The translations under genes and the position numbers were made by a program. A stretch of DNA of 64,000 nt from Clostridiales bacterium (GTDB taxonomy: Bacteria; Bacillota; Clostridia; TANB77; CAG-508), in contig DQFO01000008.1 of assembly GCA_003525075.1 (NCBI GenBank), positions 159,047-223,046 of the forward strand, given 5' to 3'. This document shows positions 50,372-59,601 of the stretch, one piece after another. Position 1 is the first letter of the stretch. The number at the start of each line of letters is the position of its first letter. The notes beneath the pieces are model-generated. The model searched no databases, was not told where the DNA came from, and worked only from the letters and a program-made list of their open reading frames with translations.

Positions 50372-52114
50372 ATCTTCTTTTATTGAAATATGTACATCAT
50401 CTAACTGTTGTTTTGTAACAACTGATGGTGCTCTCATTAATAAATCTCTCGCTTTTTTATTTTTAGGAAATGCTATAACTTCTCTTATATTTGTTGAATC
50501 TGCTATAAGCATTACCATTCTATCTACACCAGGTGCAGCTCCAGCATGTGGAGGTGTTCCATATTGGAATGCATTATATAATGCCCCAAATCTATTTTTT
50601 ACATCTTCTTCTGTATATCCTGCAATTTCAAATGCTTTAACCATTATTTCTGGATCATGATTTCTTACTGCTCCTGACATTGTTTCATATCCATTACATA
50701 CTAAATCAAATTGATATGCCAATATATCTAATGGATCTTTTGATTCTAATGCATCTAATCCTCCTTGTGGCATTGAGAATGGATTATGGCAGAAATCTAT
50801 TGTTCCTTCATCTGATAATTCATACATTGGGAAATCTACTATAAAACAAAATCTATATGTATCTTTTTCTAGTAAGTTTAATCTCTTTCCAAGCTCAATT
50901 CTTACAAGTCCTGCAATTTTTTGTGCTTTATGGAATTCATCTGCTATAAAAAATATACTGTCTCCTGCTTTTACTCCATATTCATTTTCTAATTTAGCTT
51001 TTGCTTCATCTGTTATAAATTTAGCAATTCCCCCTTGTACTGTTCCATCTTTTTCAAATTTAGTCCAAGCTAATCCTTTTGCTCCAACTTCATCTGTTGT
51101 AGCAAATTCTGTCATCTTATCAAAGAATTTTCTTCCTTGTTCAGCACCATCTGGTACAACTATGGCTTTTACTGTTTTATCTTTAAATGCATTAAATTCT
51201 ATATTTTCAAATACTTTTGTTACATCTTGAATAATTAATGGATTTCTTAAATCTGGTTTATCTATTCCGTATTTTTCCATTGCTTCTCTATATGGAATAC
51301 GTATAAATGGACCTTCATCAACTTTCCAGTTTGTGAACTTTTTAAATGTATATGGTATAACATCTTCTACTACTTTAAATACATCTTCTTGTGTTGCAAA
51401 ACTCATTTCAAAATCTAATTGATAGAATTCTCCTGGTGCTCTATCCGCACGAGGATCTTCATCTCTAAAACATGGTGCTATTTGAAAATATTTATCAAAG
51501 CCACTTACCATTAATAATTGTTTAAATTGTTGTGGTGCTTGTGGTAATGCATAAAATTCTCCAGGATGTAATCTACTTGGTACTAAAAAGTCTCTTGCTC
51601 CTTCTGGTGATGAATTTGCAAGTATTGGTGTTTGTATTTCTGCAAACCCTAATTCATCCATTTTATCTCTTAATGTTTTTAAAATTTTTGATCTTAATAA
51701 AATTATATTGTGTAATTTTTCATTTCTTAGGTCTAAAAATCTATATTCAAGTCTTAAATCTTCTCTTACTTCTTGGTCTGTATTTATTTCAAATGGCAAT
51801 ACATTTTTGCATTTTCCTAATATCTCGAATTTATTTGCTACAACTTCTATATCTCCTGTTGGCATTTTAGGATTTTTGCTACTTCTTTCAACAACTTTAC
51901 CACATATGTGAATACAACTTTCTGTTGGAACATTTTTTACTTGTTCTTGCATTTTTTCATCATTTATTACTATTTGTGTTATTCCAAATTGATCTCTTAA
52001 ATCTATAAATATCATTCCACCTAAATTACGTATTTTTTGTACCCATCCAGATAGTTCTACTTCTTGATTTACATTTTCTATTCTAAGTTCTCCTAAATTA
52101 TGTGTTCTGTACAT
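50369..52114 (-). CDS. aspS: Aspartate--tRNA ligase
   Basis: Class II synthetase. 581 residues: N-terminal OB anticodon-binding domain (VELSGWVQKIRNLGGMIFIDLRDQFG), motif 2 (FRDEDPRADRAPGEFYQLDFEMSF), the bacterial GAD insertion domain (about 280-410) and motif 3 (GAAPGVDRMVMLI). The bacterial-type length and GAD domain suit AspRS; whether it is discriminating or also charges tRNA-Asn cannot be seen. GAGAGGT precedes the ATG. No T-box leader. Confidence 0.96.
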   Translation of the reverse strand: MYRTHNLGELRIENVNQEVELSGWVQKIRNLGGMIFIDLRDQFGITQIVINDEKMQEQVKNVPTESCIHICGKVVERSSKNPKMPTGDIEVVANKFEILGKCKNVLPFEINTDQEVREDLRLEYRFLDLRNEKLHNIILLRSKILKTLRDKMDELGFAEIQTPILANSSPEGARDFLVPSRLHPGEFYALPQAPQQFKQLLMVSGFDKYFQIAPCFRDEDPRADRAPGEFYQLDFEMSFATQEDVFKVVEDVIPYTFKKFTNWKVDEGPFIRIPYREAMEKYGIDKPDLRNPLIIQDVTKVFENIEFNAFKDKTVKAIVVPDGAEQGRKFFDKMTEFATTDEVGAKGLAWTKFEKDGTVQGGIAKFITDEAKAKLENEYGVKAGDSIFFIADEFHKAQKIAGLVRIELGKRLNLLEKDTYRFCFIVDFPMYELSDEGTIDFCHNPFSMPQGGLDALESKDPLDILAYQFDLVCNGYETMSGAVRNHDPEIMVKAFEIAGYTEEDVKNRFGALYNAFQYGTPPHAGAAPGVDRMVMLIADSTNIREVIAFPKNKKARDLLMRAPSVVTKQQLDDVHISIKED

Positions 52115-52195
52115 TTCAATTACCTCTCTTTTTATTGGTTATATTTAGTTTATTATTATTTATAAAATGTCGTTTCTATTTTACTACAAAATAAA

Positions 52196-52222
52196 GAAAA
52201 TAGCAAGTTTTACTTGCTATTT
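52196..52222 (-). terminator. Terminator after the GLUG-repeat protein gene
   Basis: Perfect ATAGCAAGT/ACTTGCTAT stem, 3-base loop, T-rich on both sides. The stem is nearly the same as the sigH terminator at 9.7 kb. Confidence 0.8.
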
Positions 52223-52228
52223 TTGTTT

Positions 52229-53911
52229 TTATTGTTGCCATGTTAATATTGGATATCCCGAATTGAGACTACTATTTTTATCTTCTTTATATGCATCACC
52301 TAAAACACTTGCTAAATTTCTTAATTCAGATGGTTTTTTTGCATTTCCCACTATTGGAGCATATCCATTTTTTCCATCATATCCATTTGAACCAACTGCT
52401 ATTAAACTATTTACTGTTGTCTCTGACACATAATAGCAATTTATATAATTACTCTCATTTCCATTCAAATAATTACATCCACATATAGCAGCTCTTCTAG
52501 TTGTCTTTATATCTGTTCTAGTTTCATTAACTGTTATATTTCCTACATTATAACAATTTTCTACATTTCCACCTTGATTTTGTCCTAATATTCCTGCTGC
52601 AACAGGGCAAACATCTTCAGCAATTTTTGTTGTAAGTGTTATATTTCCCATATTATAGCAATTAATGATCTTAGACTGAGTATCAATTTCATCTGCAATT
52701 CCACAAGCTCTATTATTTCCGTCAATCCATTTATTTTTACTCAAACTATATTGTGCTATTCCACTTATATTTCCTATATTATAACATTCCTCAATTCTGG
52801 TATTAGATGCAACCCCTACTATTCCACATACAGCAGAAAATCTTTTACTGAAATTTGCAGTTATCGTTCCACTATTATAACATTGACTAATTATTCCTCC
52901 TGTTGATTGTCCACATATTCCTGCAGATGCACCAGATTCTATATTAGTAATATTATATACTGCATCTGCTTTATTATAACAATTTATTATTGAACCTCCA
53001 GCATTTTTAGAAACAATCGCACCAGATATTCCATTGGCTACTATCTTTCCAGATTCAATTCCTAAATTTTGAATTGTTCCTTTATTTACTCCAAAAATAC
53101 CTCCAGAAACAGTAGAATTAATTTTAAAATTTTCTATGGCATATCCTGCACCATTATATTCCCCCTCAAATGGATGTGCATCTGTTCCAATTGGCTCATT
53201 CCACTCTTCTCCATTCATTTTAATATTTTGTGTTTGAATTAATATCCAATCTTTGTATGTTTGAGATCCTTCATTCACATTTTTTCTTACTTCTTTCAAA
53301 TCTGTAAGATCTTTTATATACTTTATTGATTTATATAACGGTATTTCTACATTTTCTCCAACTGTATAATAAACTTTTCCATTACTCAAACTTCCGTCAG
53401 CCGCTCTTTCTATGCCCATATCAATTCCTTTAACATAATAAATCCTATGACTTTGTTGATTTATTACATATAAATCAGGGCAATACCCTAAGTTTGTATA
53501 AGCTTGATCTATGTTATAAAAATCAGCACCATAATTCAAAGAAATTCCATCTATCTTATTTAAATCTAATATAAAATACTTATCATTATCATTTTGATGT
53601 TTATCTTCTTTAAATTTATTGTATTTTTGTTCTTCTTCTGTCCTATTATCATTATATTCTATATAAGTTCGATCACTTCTCATACATATTGGCAATTCTC
53701 CATTTTTCAAATAATACATTCCAACTTTATTATTTAAAACATCTATATCATTTTCTAACTTTTTATATTGTTTTATCATTATATTATTTTTAGAATTATA
53801 TACAACAATTGAAGTTACTATTGCAAGTACTAATATTGTTGTTGTTAAAGCAATCAATGATATTCCTTTTTGACTTCTTGTTAGTTTTCGTTTTCTATTT
53901 CTTTTTTTCAT
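52229..53911 (-). CDS. Prepilin-type-anchored surface protein with GLUG-like repeats
   Basis: 560 residues. A very basic N-terminus (MKKRNRKRKLTRSQKG) is followed by ISLIALTTTILVLAIVTSIVV, a prepilin-like leader and helix, and a pilin-like amphipathic stretch (IKQYKKLENDIDVLNNKVGMYYLKNG). From about 245 to 520 there are repeated G-G-I-x-G...G-x-I-x-N-C-Y-N units (for example ISQCYNSGTI, IEECYNIGNISG, VENCYNVGNIT), typical of GLUG/beta-helix adhesin repeats. The ATG at 53909-53911 has GAAAGAG upstream; the GTG at 53920 has none spaced correctly. It is 17 bp after rseP, so it may be read as the last gene of that operon. The function is probably surface adhesion or structure. Confidence 0.75.
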   Translation of the reverse strand: MKKRNRKRKLTRSQKGISLIALTTTILVLAIVTSIVVYNSKNNIMIKQYKKLENDIDVLNNKVGMYYLKNGELPICMRSDRTYIEYNDNRTEEEQKYNKFKEDKHQNDNDKYFILDLNKIDGISLNYGADFYNIDQAYTNLGYCPDLYVINQQSHRIYYVKGIDMGIERAADGSLSNGKVYYTVGENVEIPLYKSIKYIKDLTDLKEVRKNVNEGSQTYKDWILIQTQNIKMNGEEWNEPIGTDAHPFEGEYNGAGYAIENFKINSTVSGGIFGVNKGTIQNLGIESGKIVANGISGAIVSKNAGGSIINCYNKADAVYNITNIESGASAGICGQSTGGIISQCYNSGTITANFSKRFSAVCGIVGVASNTRIEECYNIGNISGIAQYSLSKNKWIDGNNRACGIADEIDTQSKIINCYNMGNITLTTKIAEDVCPVAAGILGQNQGGNVENCYNVGNITVNETRTDIKTTRRAAICGCNYLNGNESNYINCYYVSETTVNSLIAVGSNGYDGKNGYAPIVGNAKKPSELRNLASVLGDAYKEDKNSSLNSGYPILTWQQ

Positions 53912-53928
53912 TTGCAACACTCTTTCTT

Positions 53929-54699
53929 TTATAGAATTCTTATAATATCATTATATGTTACAATCAATGATAGAGCAAGTAAAATTGAAAAACCTATCAT
54001 TTGAATTTTTGCTTCTGTTTCAATTTTCATTTGTTTTCTTCTAATTATTTCTATAATCAATATCAAAATTTTTCCACCATCTAAAGCTGGTATTGGTAAT
54101 AAATTTGTTATTCCCAATGATATTGAAATCAATGCCATCAAATTTATATAATTAGCAATTCCTGTTGTTTTAACAACTATTTCAGAAATTCCAACAATTC
54201 CAACCATTTGATCAACAGATGCTTCTCCTGTAAATAATGTTTTTACACTATCTAAAATTGCAATTATAAATTCTCCAGTTGCTTTACCACTATATGTTAA
54301 TCTATTAATAACTGTATCATCTGCTGGATTTGCAAACTGTATTCCAATACTTGCAACTAGTATATAATATACAACTAATCCAAAAGCAATATTTACAATT
54401 GGTCCTGCTAAAACTATTGCCATTCTTTTCCATACACTTGCTTTTGAAAATGCTCTATCATCATCTGATTCTTCATCTTCGCCTTCCATACTGCAAAAAC
54501 CACCTAATGGTATTAATCTCAATGTATATTTAGTTTCATTTCCTTGCTTTTGCCATATTATTTTTCCAAATCCTATAGCAAATTCTTTTACTTTTATCTT
54601 GCACAATTTTGCAACACAAAAATGTCCACCTTCATGAATAAATATTAAAAATCCTAATAAAAATATAATTTTTAATGCATTAACTATAAAATTAATCAA
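53929..54699 (-). CDS. rseP: RseP-like site-2 protease (M50), without PDZ domain
   Basis: Intramembrane metalloprotease that cleaves membrane regulators or leftover signal peptides. 256 residues: HExxH (HEGGH, 22-26) in the first transmembrane segment, IPLGGFCSMEGEDEESDDDRAF (63-84), second membrane segment GPIVNIAFGLVVYYIL, and the LDG motif NLLPIPALDGGK (199-210) with the third metal ligand. In usual RseP one or two PDZ domains (about 80-100 residues each) follow the second segment; here only about 20 residues separate it from the next conserved part. The start is probably a TTG (54697-54699) five bases after GGAGG. It lies 12 bp after cdsA; dxr, which often sits between them, is absent. 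Confidence 0.88.
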   Translation of the reverse strand: MINFIVNALKIIFLLGFLIFIHEGGHFCVAKLCKIKVKEFAIGFGKIIWQKQGNETKYTLRLIPLGGFCSMEGEDEESDDDRAFSKASVWKRMAIVLAGPIVNIAFGLVVYYILVASIGIQFANPADDTVINRLTYSGKATGEFIIAILDSVKTLFTGEASVDQMVGIVGISEIVVKTTGIANYINLMALISISLGITNLLPIPALDGGKILILIIEIIRRKQMKIETEAKIQMIGFSILLALSLIVTYNDIIRIL

Positions 54700-54711
54700 T
54701 TTTACCTCCAA

Positions 54712-55548
54712 TTAAATCATTGTTAAAAATACATATGCAAATGGTGCTAAAAACATTAAGCTATCTATTCTATCTAACATTCCACCATGTCCTGGTATCA
54801 AATTACTATAATCTTTTACATCAACATATCTTTTTATACTAGATGCTGCAAAATCTCCAATCTGTCCAATTATACTTAATATTATTGTAAATATGGTTAT
54901 ATAAATATATGAATATTCGAATCCTTTTATACTATTTATAGCATATGTATATATTAAAGCAATTATTACTGCTCCTACAATTCCAGCAATACATCCCTCA
55001 ATTGATTTTTTAGGACTTACCTCACTAAACTTATGTTTTCCAAATCTTTTTCCTATTATATATGCAAAAGTATCTGTTCCCCATGCTGCTATTATAGCAA
55101 ACCAAACTAAATATCTTCCATTTTCCATTCCTCTAATTTGTGCTATAAATGAAATACAAGTTATTACATATATAATTCCAAATAAAGTATATGAAATATC
55201 TTTAAAATTGATTTTCATGTCTGTGACTATTATTGTAGTAAATAAGATTAATAATAAAATTGGTATTATTAACATATTAAAATTTTCAATTACTAATGAA
55301 TCTAACTTTTCTGGTCCAATATGTATTAAAGCAATTAGAATACATGAAATATATCCAATCCATCTTATAGGTTTTGAATCTTTTGATATTGCATTTAAAT
55401 ATTCTTGCATTGCAATTGCTGCAATAATAGCTAAAAATACATCTACTACATATTTATTTCCAAGCGTTAGAACTAATACAACCAATGGAAAACCAAGTAA
55501 GGCTGAGGTAATTCTCTTTATATCTATTTTTTTCTTAATTTTTTCCAT
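54712..55548 (-). CDS. cdsA: Phosphatidate cytidylyltransferase
   Basis: Makes CDP-diacylglycerol for phospholipid synthesis. 278 residues with about eight membrane segments and the CDS signature near the C-terminus: SPKKSIEGCIAG...IGDFAASSIKRYVDVKDYSNLIPGHGGMLDRIDSL, including the metal-binding Asp. The ATG at 55546-55548 lies one base after the uppS stop codon, showing tight coupling; the ribosome binding site is a weak GGGGCG. The longer in-frame start at 55602 lies within uppS and is rejected. Confidence 0.94.
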   Translation of the reverse strand: MEKIKKKIDIKRITSALLGFPLVVLVLTLGNKYVVDVFLAIIAAIAMQEYLNAISKDSKPIRWIGYISCILIALIHIGPEKLDSLVIENFNMLIIPILLLILFTTIIVTDMKINFKDISYTLFGIIYVITCISFIAQIRGMENGRYLVWFAIIAAWGTDTFAYIIGKRFGKHKFSEVSPKKSIEGCIAGIVGAVIIALIYTYAINSIKGFEYSYIYITIFTIILSIIGQIGDFAASSIKRYVDVKDYSNLIPGHGGMLDRIDSLMFLAPFAYVFLTMI

Positions 55549-55549
55549 A

Positions 55550-56263
55550 CTAATTCGCCCCAAATTTCCTTGTTCTTTTTTGATATTCGATAATTGCTTC
55601 ATCTAAGTCATTCTCAGTAAAATCTGGCCAGTTTTTGTTAACAAATAATAATTCTGAATATACAGATTGCCATGGTAAAAACCCACTCAATCTAATTTCA
55701 CCACTTGTTCTTATAACCAAATCTGGATCTGGTTCGCCTGCTGTATAAAGATTATCAGATACCATTTTTTCATTTATTTCATCCACATCTATTTTCCCTT
55801 GTTTTACCTGTTCTGCTATTTTTCTTGTAGCTTTTACAATTTCATCTCTTCCACCATAATTTAAAGCAATATTAAATGTTACACCTGTATTATTTTTGGT
55901 TCTTTCCATACATTCTCTTATACTTTTTTGCATTCCTTTAGAAAGAGCTGTTATGTCCCCCAAAATTTTTACTTTGATGTTTTCTGAATCTGCTCTTTTA
56001 GCATAATCATCTAAATAAGCTTGAAGTAGTAACATTAATGTTTTTACTTCATCTTCAGCTCTTTTCCAATTTTCTGTTGAAAATGCATATACAGTTATAT
56101 ATTCTAAACCAATTTTATTTGCATATCTTACTATTTTTTCAAGAGTTTTTGCTCCTTCTTTATGTCCAAAACTAACAGGTTTTCCTTGGGCTTTTGCCCA
56201 TCTTCTATTTCCATCCATTATTATTGCTATAGATTTTGGCATATTTTCTTTATTAAATTTCAT
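55550..56263 (-). CDS. uppS: Isoprenyl transferase (undecaprenyl diphosphate synthase)
   Basis: Builds the C55 lipid carrier for cell-wall synthesis. 237 residues: SIAIIMDGNRRWAKAQGKPVSFGHKEGAK (catalytic Asp of MDGN), YAFSTENWKR, FNIALNYGGRDEIV, DPDLVIRTSGEIRLSGFLPWQSVYSELLF and the C-terminal RTRKFG. All cis-prenyltransferase blocks are present. AAAAAGGA precedes the ATG. Between frr and cdsA. Confidence 0.96.
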   Translation of the reverse strand: MKFNKENMPKSIAIIMDGNRRWAKAQGKPVSFGHKEGAKTLEKIVRYANKIGLEYITVYAFSTENWKRAEDEVKTLMLLLQAYLDDYAKRADSENIKVKILGDITALSKGMQKSIRECMERTKNNTGVTFNIALNYGGRDEIVKATRKIAEQVKQGKIDVDEINEKMVSDNLYTAGEPDPDLVIRTSGEIRLSGFLPWQSVYSELLFVNKNWPDFTENDLDEAIIEYQKRTRKFGAN

Positions 56264-56294
56264 TTTTTATTTTTCCTTTTTAAATTGGTTTATT

Positions 56295-56843
56295 TTACAC
56301 ACTCATAATTTCTTTTTCTTTATCAGCTAAAATTTTATCAATTTCATCTATATATTTATCTGTTATTTTTTGAATTTCTGTTTCTGCTGATTTTAGTTCA
56401 TCTTCTGTTATTTCACTATTTTTTTGTTTTGCTTTTGCTTCATCTATTCCATCTCTTCTTATAGCTCTTATTGCAACTTTTGCTTCTTCTGCTATTTTTC
56501 TTATTTCTTTAGCTAATTCTTTTCTTCTTTCCTCTGTTAATTCTGGAAATGCTAATCTTATTACTTTTCCATCATTATTTGGATTTAAACCAATATCTGA
56601 TGCTAATATAGCTTTTTCTATATCTTTTAATACACTTACATCCCATGGTTGAATAACTATTAATCTAGCTTCTGGAACTGAAACTCCCGCAACTTGGTTA
56701 ATTGGTGTTGGTGTTCCATAATAATCTATTTTTACTTTATTTAATATAGCTGGATTAGCTCTTCCAGCTCTAATTTCTGATAATTTCTCCTTAAATGCTC
56801 CTATTGATTTTTCCATTCTTTCTTTTAAATTTGTATAATCCAT
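56295..56843 (-). CDS. frr: Ribosome recycling factor
   Basis: Splits post-termination ribosomes with EF-G. 182 residues, three-helix-bundle sequence with EKSIGAFKEKLSEIRAGRANPAIL, YYGTPTPINQVAGVSVPEARLIVIQPWD, IRLAFPELTEERRKELAKEIRKIAEEAKVAIRAIRRDG. AGAAGGGA precedes the ATG. Follows pyrH in the usual order. Confidence 0.97.
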   Translation of the reverse strand: MDYTNLKERMEKSIGAFKEKLSEIRAGRANPAILNKVKIDYYGTPTPINQVAGVSVPEARLIVIQPWDVSVLKDIEKAILASDIGLNPNNDGKVIRLAFPELTEERRKELAKEIRKIAEEAKVAIRAIRRDGIDEAKAKQKNSEITEDELKSAETEIQKITDKYIDEIDKILADKEKEIMSV

Positions 56844-56877
56844 ATAAAATCTTCCCTTCTTTTTATAAAAATATATT

Positions 56878-57585
56878 TTATGATACTATTGTACCAATTT
56901 TTTCTCCTTTTACTGCTCTAACAATGTTTTCAGGATCTGCAATTCCAAATACTAATAATGGAATATTATTATCTCTACACATTGCAGTTGCTGTTGAATC
57001 CATAACTTTTAAGTCTTTATTTAAAACATCTAAATATGATATTTCCTCAAACTTTATTGCATCTGGTTGAATCTTTGGATCTGCAGAATAAACTGCGTCA
57101 ATTGCTTTTCCTAAAAGTATAATGTCTGCTTTTATTTCTGTTGCTCTTAATACTGCTGCTGTATCTGTTGTAAAATATGGATGACCAGATCCACATGCAA
57201 ATATTACTACTCTTCCTCTACTTAAATGTTTTTCTGCTTTTCTTTGTATAAATGGTTCTGCAATTTCCCTCATTTCAATTGCAGTTTGAACTCTAGAATG
57301 TACTCCTCTTGCTTCAAGTGCATCTTGTAATGCTAATGCATTCATTGATGTAGCAAGCATTCCCATATAATCTGCTGTTGTTCTTTCCATATCTAGACCA
57401 TTTCTTCCTCTCCAGAAATTTCCTCCGCCTACTACTATGGCAATTTGAACTCCCATATCAACTACTTCTTTTATTTTATCACAAATTTTTCCTACAACTT
57501 CTGGATTTACTCCTACTTTTTGATCTCCAGCTAATGCTTCTCCACTTAATTTTAGTAGAACTCTTTTATATTTTGCTTCTGACAT
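56878..57585 (-). CDS. pyrH: UMP kinase
   Basis: Amino-acid-kinase-fold enzyme making UDP. 235 residues: YKRVLLKLSGEALAGD, VVGGGNFWRGRNG, MLATSMNALALQDALEARG, CGSGHPYFTTDTAAVLRA and KDLKVMDSTATAMCRDNNIPLLVFG. AAAGGAAG precedes the ATG. First gene of the pyrH-frr-uppS-cdsA-rseP operon; rpsB-tsf, which often precede it, are not here. Confidence 0.97.
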   Translation of the reverse strand: MSEAKYKRVLLKLSGEALAGDQKVGVNPEVVGKICDKIKEVVDMGVQIAIVVGGGNFWRGRNGLDMERTTADYMGMLATSMNALALQDALEARGVHSRVQTAIEMREIAEPFIQRKAEKHLSRGRVVIFACGSGHPYFTTDTAAVLRATEIKADIILLGKAIDAVYSADPKIQPDAIKFEEISYLDVLNKDLKVMDSTATAMCRDNNIPLLVFGIADPENIVRAVKGEKIGTIVS

Positions 57586-57711
57586 TTCTTTTCTTCCTTT
57601 CTAATAAAAATTATCCATATATAATGTATTTTATGCCATTTTATTTTCGTTAATCATTCTATCATACTTTTATAAAAAAAGAAAGTATTTCTTAAGATTT
57701 TTCCATATAAG

Positions 57712-57742
57712 AAAAGAGCCTAAGAATATTCTTAGACTCTTT
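57712..57742 (-). terminator. Terminator of the ribosomal protein operon after rplL
   Basis: Minus strand AAGAGTCTAAGAAT/ATTCTTAGGCTCTT, 14-bp stem with one wobble pair and virtually no loop beyond the central AT, then TTTTCTT. Confidence 0.8.
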
Positions 57743-57749
57743 ATAGTAA

Positions 57750-58109
57750 TTATTGTAATTCAATAACTGCTCCAACTTCTTCTAATTTAGCTTTTAATTC
57801 TTCAGCTTCTGCTTTAGAAACGTTTTCTTTTAATGTTTTAGGTGCTCCATCTACTAAATCTTTAGCATCTTTTAATCCTAAACCTAATGCATTTTTAACA
57901 GCTGTGATAACTTTAATTTTTTGATCTCCAGCTTCTTTTAATACAACATTGAATGATGTTTTTTCTTCAGCTGCTGCTGCTCCAGCTGCTGCTGGTGCTG
58001 CTGCTGCAACTGCAGATACTCCAAATTCTTCTTCTATAGCTTTTACTAATTCTGATAATTCAACAACAGTCATAGCTTTAACTGCTTCTATTATTTCTTC
58101 TTTACTCAT
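57750..58109 (-). CDS. rplL: 50S ribosomal protein L7/L12
   Basis: Stalk protein that recruits translation factors. 119 residues: N-terminal dimerisation part (IIEAVKAMTVVELSELVKAIEEEFGV), Ala-rich hinge (SAVAAAAPAAAGAAAAEEK) and the C-terminal domain (FNVVLKEAGDQKIKVITAVKNALGLGLKDAKDLVDGAPKTLKENVSKAEAEELKAKLEEVGA). GGAGGA precedes the ATG. Follows rplJ. Confidence 0.98.
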   Translation of the reverse strand: MSKEEIIEAVKAMTVVELSELVKAIEEEFGVSAVAAAAPAAAGAAAAEEKTSFNVVLKEAGDQKIKVITAVKNALGLGLKDAKDLVDGAPKTLKENVSKAEAEELKAKLEEVGAVIELQ

Positions 58110-58203
58110 TTTAAAATCCTCCTAATAATTTTTTGCGATTTAATCGCATTTTATTTTTTAGCAATTTAAGTTTTGCAAAACTTATTTAATTTACTTATAA
58201 AAA

Positions 58204-58704
58204 CTAAGCGTTTTCTTTTTGTTTTTGTACTTCACCAAGTGCAACTGCAAGTTTTGATATATTTCCAAGTAATGCACCAGCAAGCATTGATAATAATGTT
58301 TCTCTTGATGGTAATTTTGCTAAAGTTATTATTTCTTCAGCTGTCATAACTTTACCTTCAATTACTCCACCTTTGATTTTATAAAAATCATTGTCTTTAC
58401 TGTAATTGTAAATTGCTTTTGCAGCTTCTAAATAATCTTCATTATTCATAATAACTGCTGTTGGTCCTTCTAATAAATCATCAAGACCTTCAATTCCATT
58501 TTCAGCTAAAGCTCTTCTTATGATATTATTTTTTATAACTTTGTATTCAGAATCTGATTTTCTTAATTCTGATCTTAATTCTGTTACATCAGCTACATTA
58601 ATTCCTCTGTAATCTGTTAAAAGTATTATTTTAGCTTCTTTCATTTTAGCAGCTAAATTTGCAACTTCTTCTTTCTTTTGGTTTATGATTTTTTCACTTG
58701 CCAT
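58204..58704 (-). CDS. rplJ: 50S ribosomal protein L10
   Basis: Anchors the L7/L12 stalk on 23S rRNA. 166 residues, ILLTDYRGINVADVTELRSELRKSDSEYKVIKNNIIRRAL in the rRNA-binding domain and a C-terminal helix for L12 dimers. GGAGGTGAAATTA places the ATG at 58702-58704; the upstream GTG (58713) is part of the ribosome binding site. It is preceded by an L10 leader. Confidence 0.97.
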   Translation of the reverse strand: MASEKIINQKKEEVANLAAKMKEAKIILLTDYRGINVADVTELRSELRKSDSEYKVIKNNIIRRALAENGIEGLDDLLEGPTAVIMNNEDYLEAAKAIYNYSKDNDFYKIKGGVIEGKVMTAEEIITLAKLPSRETLLSMLAGALLGNISKLAVALGEVQKQKENA

Positions 58705-58734
58705 TAATTTCACCTCCTAGAATCTATTAAATAT

Positions 58735-58850
58735 AATTTTTAAATAAATTATAAAACAATCTCTATACCACAAGGCATAGAGATTGCGTTTCACGAATCT
58801 TATACCTCGGTAGGACTTATTTTATTGCCTACTGTCTATGGCATTATATA
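58735..58850 (-). promoter_or_regulatory. Ribosomal L10 leader with attenuator hairpin
   Basis: Minus strand AGTAGGCAATAAAATAAGTC, CCTACCGAGG (between 58799 and 58835) is the conserved L10-binding region, followed by a 10-bp hairpin CAATCTCTAT/ATAGAGATTG (58757-58786) and TTTTA, a likely attenuator. L10(L12)4 binding to such leaders represses rplJL. Confidence 0.85.
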
Positions 58851-58852
58851 TA

Positions 58853-59536
58853 TTATTTTTGGTTAATGTAAAGTCCAGGTCCCATTGTTGTTGATACAGA
58901 AACACTTCTGATATATTGTCCTTTTGCAGCTGCTGGTTTTGCTTTAATAATAGCTCCCATTATAGCATCATAGTTTTCTGCTAATTTTTCAGCTCCAAAT
59001 GAAACTTTTCCAAATCCTAAGTGAATTATATTTGTTTTATCTAATCTATATTCAACTTTACCTGATTTGATTTCTTTGATTGCTTTTGTTACATCCATTG
59101 TAACTGTTCCTGATTTTGGATTTGGCATTAATCCTTTTGGTCCTAATACCTTTCCTAATCTTCCTACTACACCCATCATGTCTGGTGTTGCAACTACTAC
59201 ATCATAATCGAACCAGTTTTCGTTTTGGATCTTTGGAATTAGTTCTTCAGCACCTACGAAATCTGCTCCTGCTTTTTCAGCTTCTTCAGCTTTAGGTCCT
59301 TTAGCAAATACTAAAACTTTTTGTGTTTTACCTGTACCATTTGGAAGTACTACTGTACCTCTTACTTGTTGATCAGCATGCTTTGAATCTACACCTAATT
59401 TAACATGTAATTCAACTGTTTGATCAAATTTTGTTTTTGGCATTTTTTCTATAACATCTAATGCTTCTTTGATATCATATTCTTTGTTAGCTTCTACTAA
59501 CTTAACGCTTTCTGCGTATCTTTTTGACATTTTCAT
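58853..59536 (-). CDS. rplA: 50S ribosomal protein L1
   Basis: Forms the L1 stalk. 227 residues: KFDQTVELHVKLGVDSKHADQQVRGTVVLPNGTGK, NEN(W)FDYDVVVATPDMMGVVGRLGKVLGPKGLMPNPKSGTVT and IRSVSVSTTMGPGLYI. GGAGG lies six bases before the ATG at 59534-59536. Order rplK-rplA-rplJ-rplL is standard. Confidence 0.98.
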   Translation of the reverse strand: MKMSKRYAESVKLVEANKEYDIKEALDVIEKMPKTKFDQTVELHVKLGVDSKHADQQVRGTVVLPNGTGKTQKVLVFAKGPKAEEAEKAGADFVGAEELIPKIQNENWFDYDVVVATPDMMGVVGRLGKVLGPKGLMPNPKSGTVTMDVTKAIKEIKSGKVEYRLDKTNIIHLGFGKVSFGAEKLAENYDAIMGAIIKAKPAAAKGQYIRSVSVSTTMGPGLYINQK

Positions 59537-59601
59537 TTTATTCCTCCTTTGGTTTTAACGAATACTTTATGTACTCTCCCAATATTTTTTTATATTTTAA
59601 A

